Shown here: one piece after another, positions 61,455 through 64,000 of the stretch
Numbering within the stretch: position 1 is the stretch's first letter
How the letters are laid out: each line of letters starts with the position of its first letter
Assembly (NCBI RefSeq): GCF_013456555.2
Contig: NZ_CP084883.1
Coordinates: forward strand, 248,001-312,000
Origin: Natrinema zhouii
Lineage (GTDB): Archaea; Halobacteriota; Halobacteria; Halobacteriales; Natrialbaceae
Length of the DNA: 64,000 bases
Direction: 5' to 3'
Translations under genes and position numbers: made by a program
The notes under the pieces: generated by a model
What the model saw: only the letters and a program-made list of their open reading frames with translations
The model's database searches: none
Told to the model about the DNA's origin: nothing

Positions 61455-63788
61455 CTACTCCTCGAGGATCCGAATTTCGTCGAGCAGCGCCGACCCACGG
61501 GTACCGATCCCGCCGGCGATGAAGTCCGTGTTGGTCGCGGAACCCGACGCGATTTCTGTTCCGTCGGGATCAAAGAGTGTGGCGGTAATTTCTCCGTCTT
61601 CGCCCCAGTCGACGACTAGTTCGTACAGCGTTCCGGTCTTGATGTCTGCGGTCGGTTCAACCGAGAAGAGGTTCCCACTCGAGCCGCTGTAGAGCTGAAA
61701 TCGAGGGGCATCCAAATCGGGGCTCACACGTATGAAGTAGAACTCATCAGTACTCTGCGCCCCGAATGCAACGCCCATGTGAGGATTGTCGTCCGTCCGT
61801 CCAATCTTCGCGGAAAACGTAGTCCCCGCTGCCGGATACCGGTCTAACCCGTCAGTCGAGATGATCGGTGCAACACCAACGTCACTCGCGAGCCTTGAGT
61901 CACCGTGGGAAACTGGCGGGTCGTTGGTGATCTCGTAGGCGTCAGTGTTGCCGTCGTAGGCATCGAGCGTGCCTGACTCGAACGAGTCGACAATTCCAGG
62001 GCTCGTGTCATGATCCCAGTCTACGTCTCGCTCGAGGCCGAGGTTTGCCTGGGGCTGATCAACGATGTATTTGACGTCAAGGTCGGCGCCAGGGTCGGTG
62101 TGCCACTCGAAGACCAGGTCCCAGCGCTCAGCGTCGCCGTCCCATTCGAAGCGATGGTCCCAGGAACACGAGCCAGCAGGTGCCTTGACGGCTGATGCGC
62201 GAAGGTCAAGCGTCGCGGAGGGATTCTCGCTCACGCCCTCGATGCGGGCAGCAGGATCGACGTCTGACTTGAGCGTGACCGTCCCCGAGTCAATACCATC
62301 GCCGATGTTGTTGCGGACAACTGTATCGTCGGCCGTGATATCGAGCAGGTGTTCAGTGCCACCGTTACGGACATCGCAATTGACGACGCTGCTGTGGTCA
62401 CCCGTGACACGGATTGCGACCGGTTGCTCCCGGTCGTCTTCGGGACGATCATCGTAGACACGGACGTTGCTGACTGCGAACCCTTCCGTGTCCGAACGGA
62501 TACCCTCTTGGGCGCAGTTCTTGATGAGTCCGCCCTGAACAACTGCGTTCTCGACGGTGCTATCTGCGGCGATACCCAGCGTCCGTGGGTTGCTGATGTT
62601 GACGGTGTTGATTGTGATGTCCCGACCATCACTAATGTGGACGCCTCGTGGGGCGTCGCGACTCACTACCTGCCCGCAGGAAACATTCTCGACCTCGTTG
62701 GCTACCCGGAACGTCGCGTAGCGCGTCTCTGATTCAGGGTTGTACCCCACGACGCTATCGACGGTCGCGTTGATCGCTTTGTTCAGGAGTAGCGAGCACC
62801 CCGCTATGCCGTTGCCGAGGACCCGTCCAACCTGAACGCGTTCGACATCGTAGAATTCGACGCCGTGATGGTTTGCGTTCTCGATGTACGCTGAATCGAG
62901 TTGGATGTCCGTTGCGGCGTCCTCGCGCGACCGCCCGGAAATTCGGACGCCTTCGTTGATTTCGCCGACATGGACCGGATCGGCCAGCTGGTCCTCTCGT
63001 GGTCGGCCGGGTTCGTGAGACGGGGGAAAACTCTCGGGCGGATCGAAGTTCGGATGATCTTCATAGGGGTCGAGCGCATTGAGCCCGTCGAACTGGACGT
63101 CGATGTGCCCGAGCCGTACGCTATCACAGTTCTGCAGGACGATCCCGAAGCGTGGGTTCCCCGTGATGTTCAATCGCGGTATTTCGATCTCCTCCTCGTT
63201 GAGGGCGCGGAAAGGGATCACCAGTGACTGTCCCTCATCCTCGACGCGGATCGTCGCCGGCACGTCGACGACAGTGTAACTCGGCAAGACGACTTGCTTA
63301 AGCTTGTTAGTTGCCTCGACCGTCCCGTCGGCGGTCACGAGTACACGTTCCTTCGTAGTTCGCCCGTCGGTGAGGCTATCGACGGCCGCCTGAATGAGTT
63401 CGAGATAGTCATCGCTGCTCGCTACGTGGCCATCAGTCCCATCGGCCTGATAGACACCGTCCTCGTCCTCCCAGACGATCACATCCGCCTCGCGGGCCGA
63501 TGTGTAGGTATGATCGACTTCGAGGTTGTGCAAGTCATACAGGCCGTGTCCGTTCGCGTCGACGTCGGCGTCCCACTCGTACCACGGTTGGTTGCCGGTG
63601 TCAGGGCCGGCGCTCGACTCCTGACCGCTCGCACTACCCGCGAACGCTGCTCCGAGCCCTGCGGCCCCGATCACTCCGAGCGCACCCCGGCGCGGCATCG
63701 ACAATCCTCTCCTTTCGTCCGATCCCCCGGATTCATCGTCGTTCGATACGTGTCGCTCTGACGGCGTCTCTGTCGTGTCCTCTCTCAT
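61455..63788 (-). CDS. Secreted parallel beta-helix protein with Tat signal and C-terminal lectin-like domain
   Basis: A 777-residue protein. The N-terminus has a polar lead, then a Tat signal MPRRGALGVIGAAGLGAAFAGSASG (residues 31-55), so it is exported folded. Residues 110-530 contain repeated right-handed beta-helix turns (for example GVRISGRSREDAATDIQLDSAYIENANHHGVEFYDVERVQVGRVLG), as in pectate lyases and other polysaccharide enzymes. Residues 610-777 look like a concanavalin/LamG-type beta-sandwich (DSFESGTLDAY ... FFIRVSPDLDAPRFQLYSG). It may degrade or bind a uronic-acid polysaccharide. The catalytic residues of a specific lyase family cannot be named. Confidence 0.82.
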   Translation of the reverse strand: MREDTTETPSERHVSNDDESGGSDERRGLSMPRRGALGVIGAAGLGAAFAGSASGQESSAGPDTGNQPWYEWDADVDANGHGLYDLHNLEVDHTYTSAREADVIVWEDEDGVYQADGTDGHVASSDDYLELIQAAVDSLTDGRTTKERVLVTADGTVEATNKLKQVVLPSYTVVDVPATIRVEDEGQSLVIPFRALNEEEIEIPRLNITGNPRFGIVLQNCDSVRLGHIDVQFDGLNALDPYEDHPNFDPPESFPPSHEPGRPREDQLADPVHVGEINEGVRISGRSREDAATDIQLDSAYIENANHHGVEFYDVERVQVGRVLGNGIAGCSLLLNKAINATVDSVVGYNPESETRYATFRVANEVENVSCGQVVSRDAPRGVHISDGRDITINTVNISNPRTLGIAADSTVENAVVQGGLIKNCAQEGIRSDTEGFAVSNVRVYDDRPEDDREQPVAIRVTGDHSSVVNCDVRNGGTEHLLDITADDTVVRNNIGDGIDSGTVTLKSDVDPAARIEGVSENPSATLDLRASAVKAPAGSCSWDHRFEWDGDAERWDLVFEWHTDPGADLDVKYIVDQPQANLGLERDVDWDHDTSPGIVDSFESGTLDAYDGNTDAYEITNDPPVSHGDSRLASDVGVAPIISTDGLDRYPAAGTTFSAKIGRTDDNPHMGVAFGAQSTDEFYFIRVSPDLDAPRFQLYSGSSGNLFSVEPTADIKTGTLYELVVDWGEDGEITATLFDPDGTEIASGSATNTDFIAGGIGTRGSALLDEIRILEE

Positions 63789-64000
63789 TGGTTTGCTATG
63801 TCACACCGCATGACACGGAAGAGTATTTATAATCACATATAATAAAAGTTTCCCAGATCGAAAACAGTCGTGTTTAGTTTGTAGCATTCTGCCAGACGGC
63901 GAAAGCTTGGAGCCACGATTCTGCGGTTGATGGTCTGACGTGATTAAAACAGTTTGAAAACGAGGAGGTACGTCGTTTTATCTCTCAAAATATACGTTCA
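63789..64000. other. Upstream region of the beta-helix gene, to the window edge
   Basis: AT-rich. A TATA-like stretch TATTTATAA at 63824-63832 (read in the opposite direction for the gene) lies about 40 bases before the ATG. No other gene is visible. Confidence 0.4.

Noticed and set aside
1-64000. tRNA or rRNA genes
   Set aside because: I looked for T-loop patterns and rRNA blocks and saw none convincing; short matches occur only inside coding genes.

Overview
The window reads as haloarchaeal (class Halobacteria) DNA. The proteins are strongly acidic, coding regions are GC-rich while intergenic DNA is AT-richer, and several genes have TATA-like boxes 25-35 bases before the start codon, as expected for leaderless transcripts. 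It also holds two Orc1/Cdc6 genes, a haloarchaeal-type ureBCAGDEF cluster, an RdfA/SMC-like pair and twin-arginine secreted proteins. I cannot tell whether this is the main chromosome or a megaplasmid.

Left third (1-22 kb), well-kept metabolic genes. It holds the end of a molybdo-hydroxylase large subunit, a CoxG-like protein with the FAD subunit, a cyclase-family amidohydrolase, two NCS2 purine/uracil permeases, an MFS carrier, a CocE/NonD hydrolase, MoeA, and a CaiB-thiolase-DUF35 operon. The complete, tightly overlapping urease operon follows. Molybdo-hydroxylase, MoeA, NCS2 permeases and urease together suggest uptake and oxidation of purines or related N-heterocycles, with urea as an end product (inference).

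Middle (22-30 kb), replication region. A TnpB-only element with a hairpin at each side lies beside two orc1/cdc6 genes pointing at each other. Each gene is flanked on both sides by its own repeat family: family A, ACACCTCTATCGATGTGT, around the first gene, and family B, CCACTGTGTCCGCTGTTCT, around the second. This looks like two adjacent origins, each with its own initiator.

30-37 kb. A CBM9-like gene with an in-frame stop, an SGNH hydrolase, a thiamine-diphosphate enzyme, and the pair rdfA plus an archaea-specific SMC-related gene.

Right half (37-64 kb), a sugar-acid catabolic island mixed with debris. Intact genes are two DapA-like aldolase/dehydratases, an aldehyde dehydrogenase, a complete TRAP transporter, a UxuA-like protein, an IclR regulator, a GlcG-like protein, a uronate dehydrogenase-like protein, a RhaM-like mutarotase, an enolase-superfamily dehydratase and a secreted beta-helix protein. 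Broken pieces include an aldehyde:ferredoxin oxidoreductase (frameshift plus a lost cluster cysteine), a MoaD-like protein, MFS, SDR, SMP-30 and CorC-type fragments, and IS630 and IS6 transposases. The intact genes fit import of uronates or deoxy-sugar acids and their oxidation towards 2-oxoglutarate or related products.
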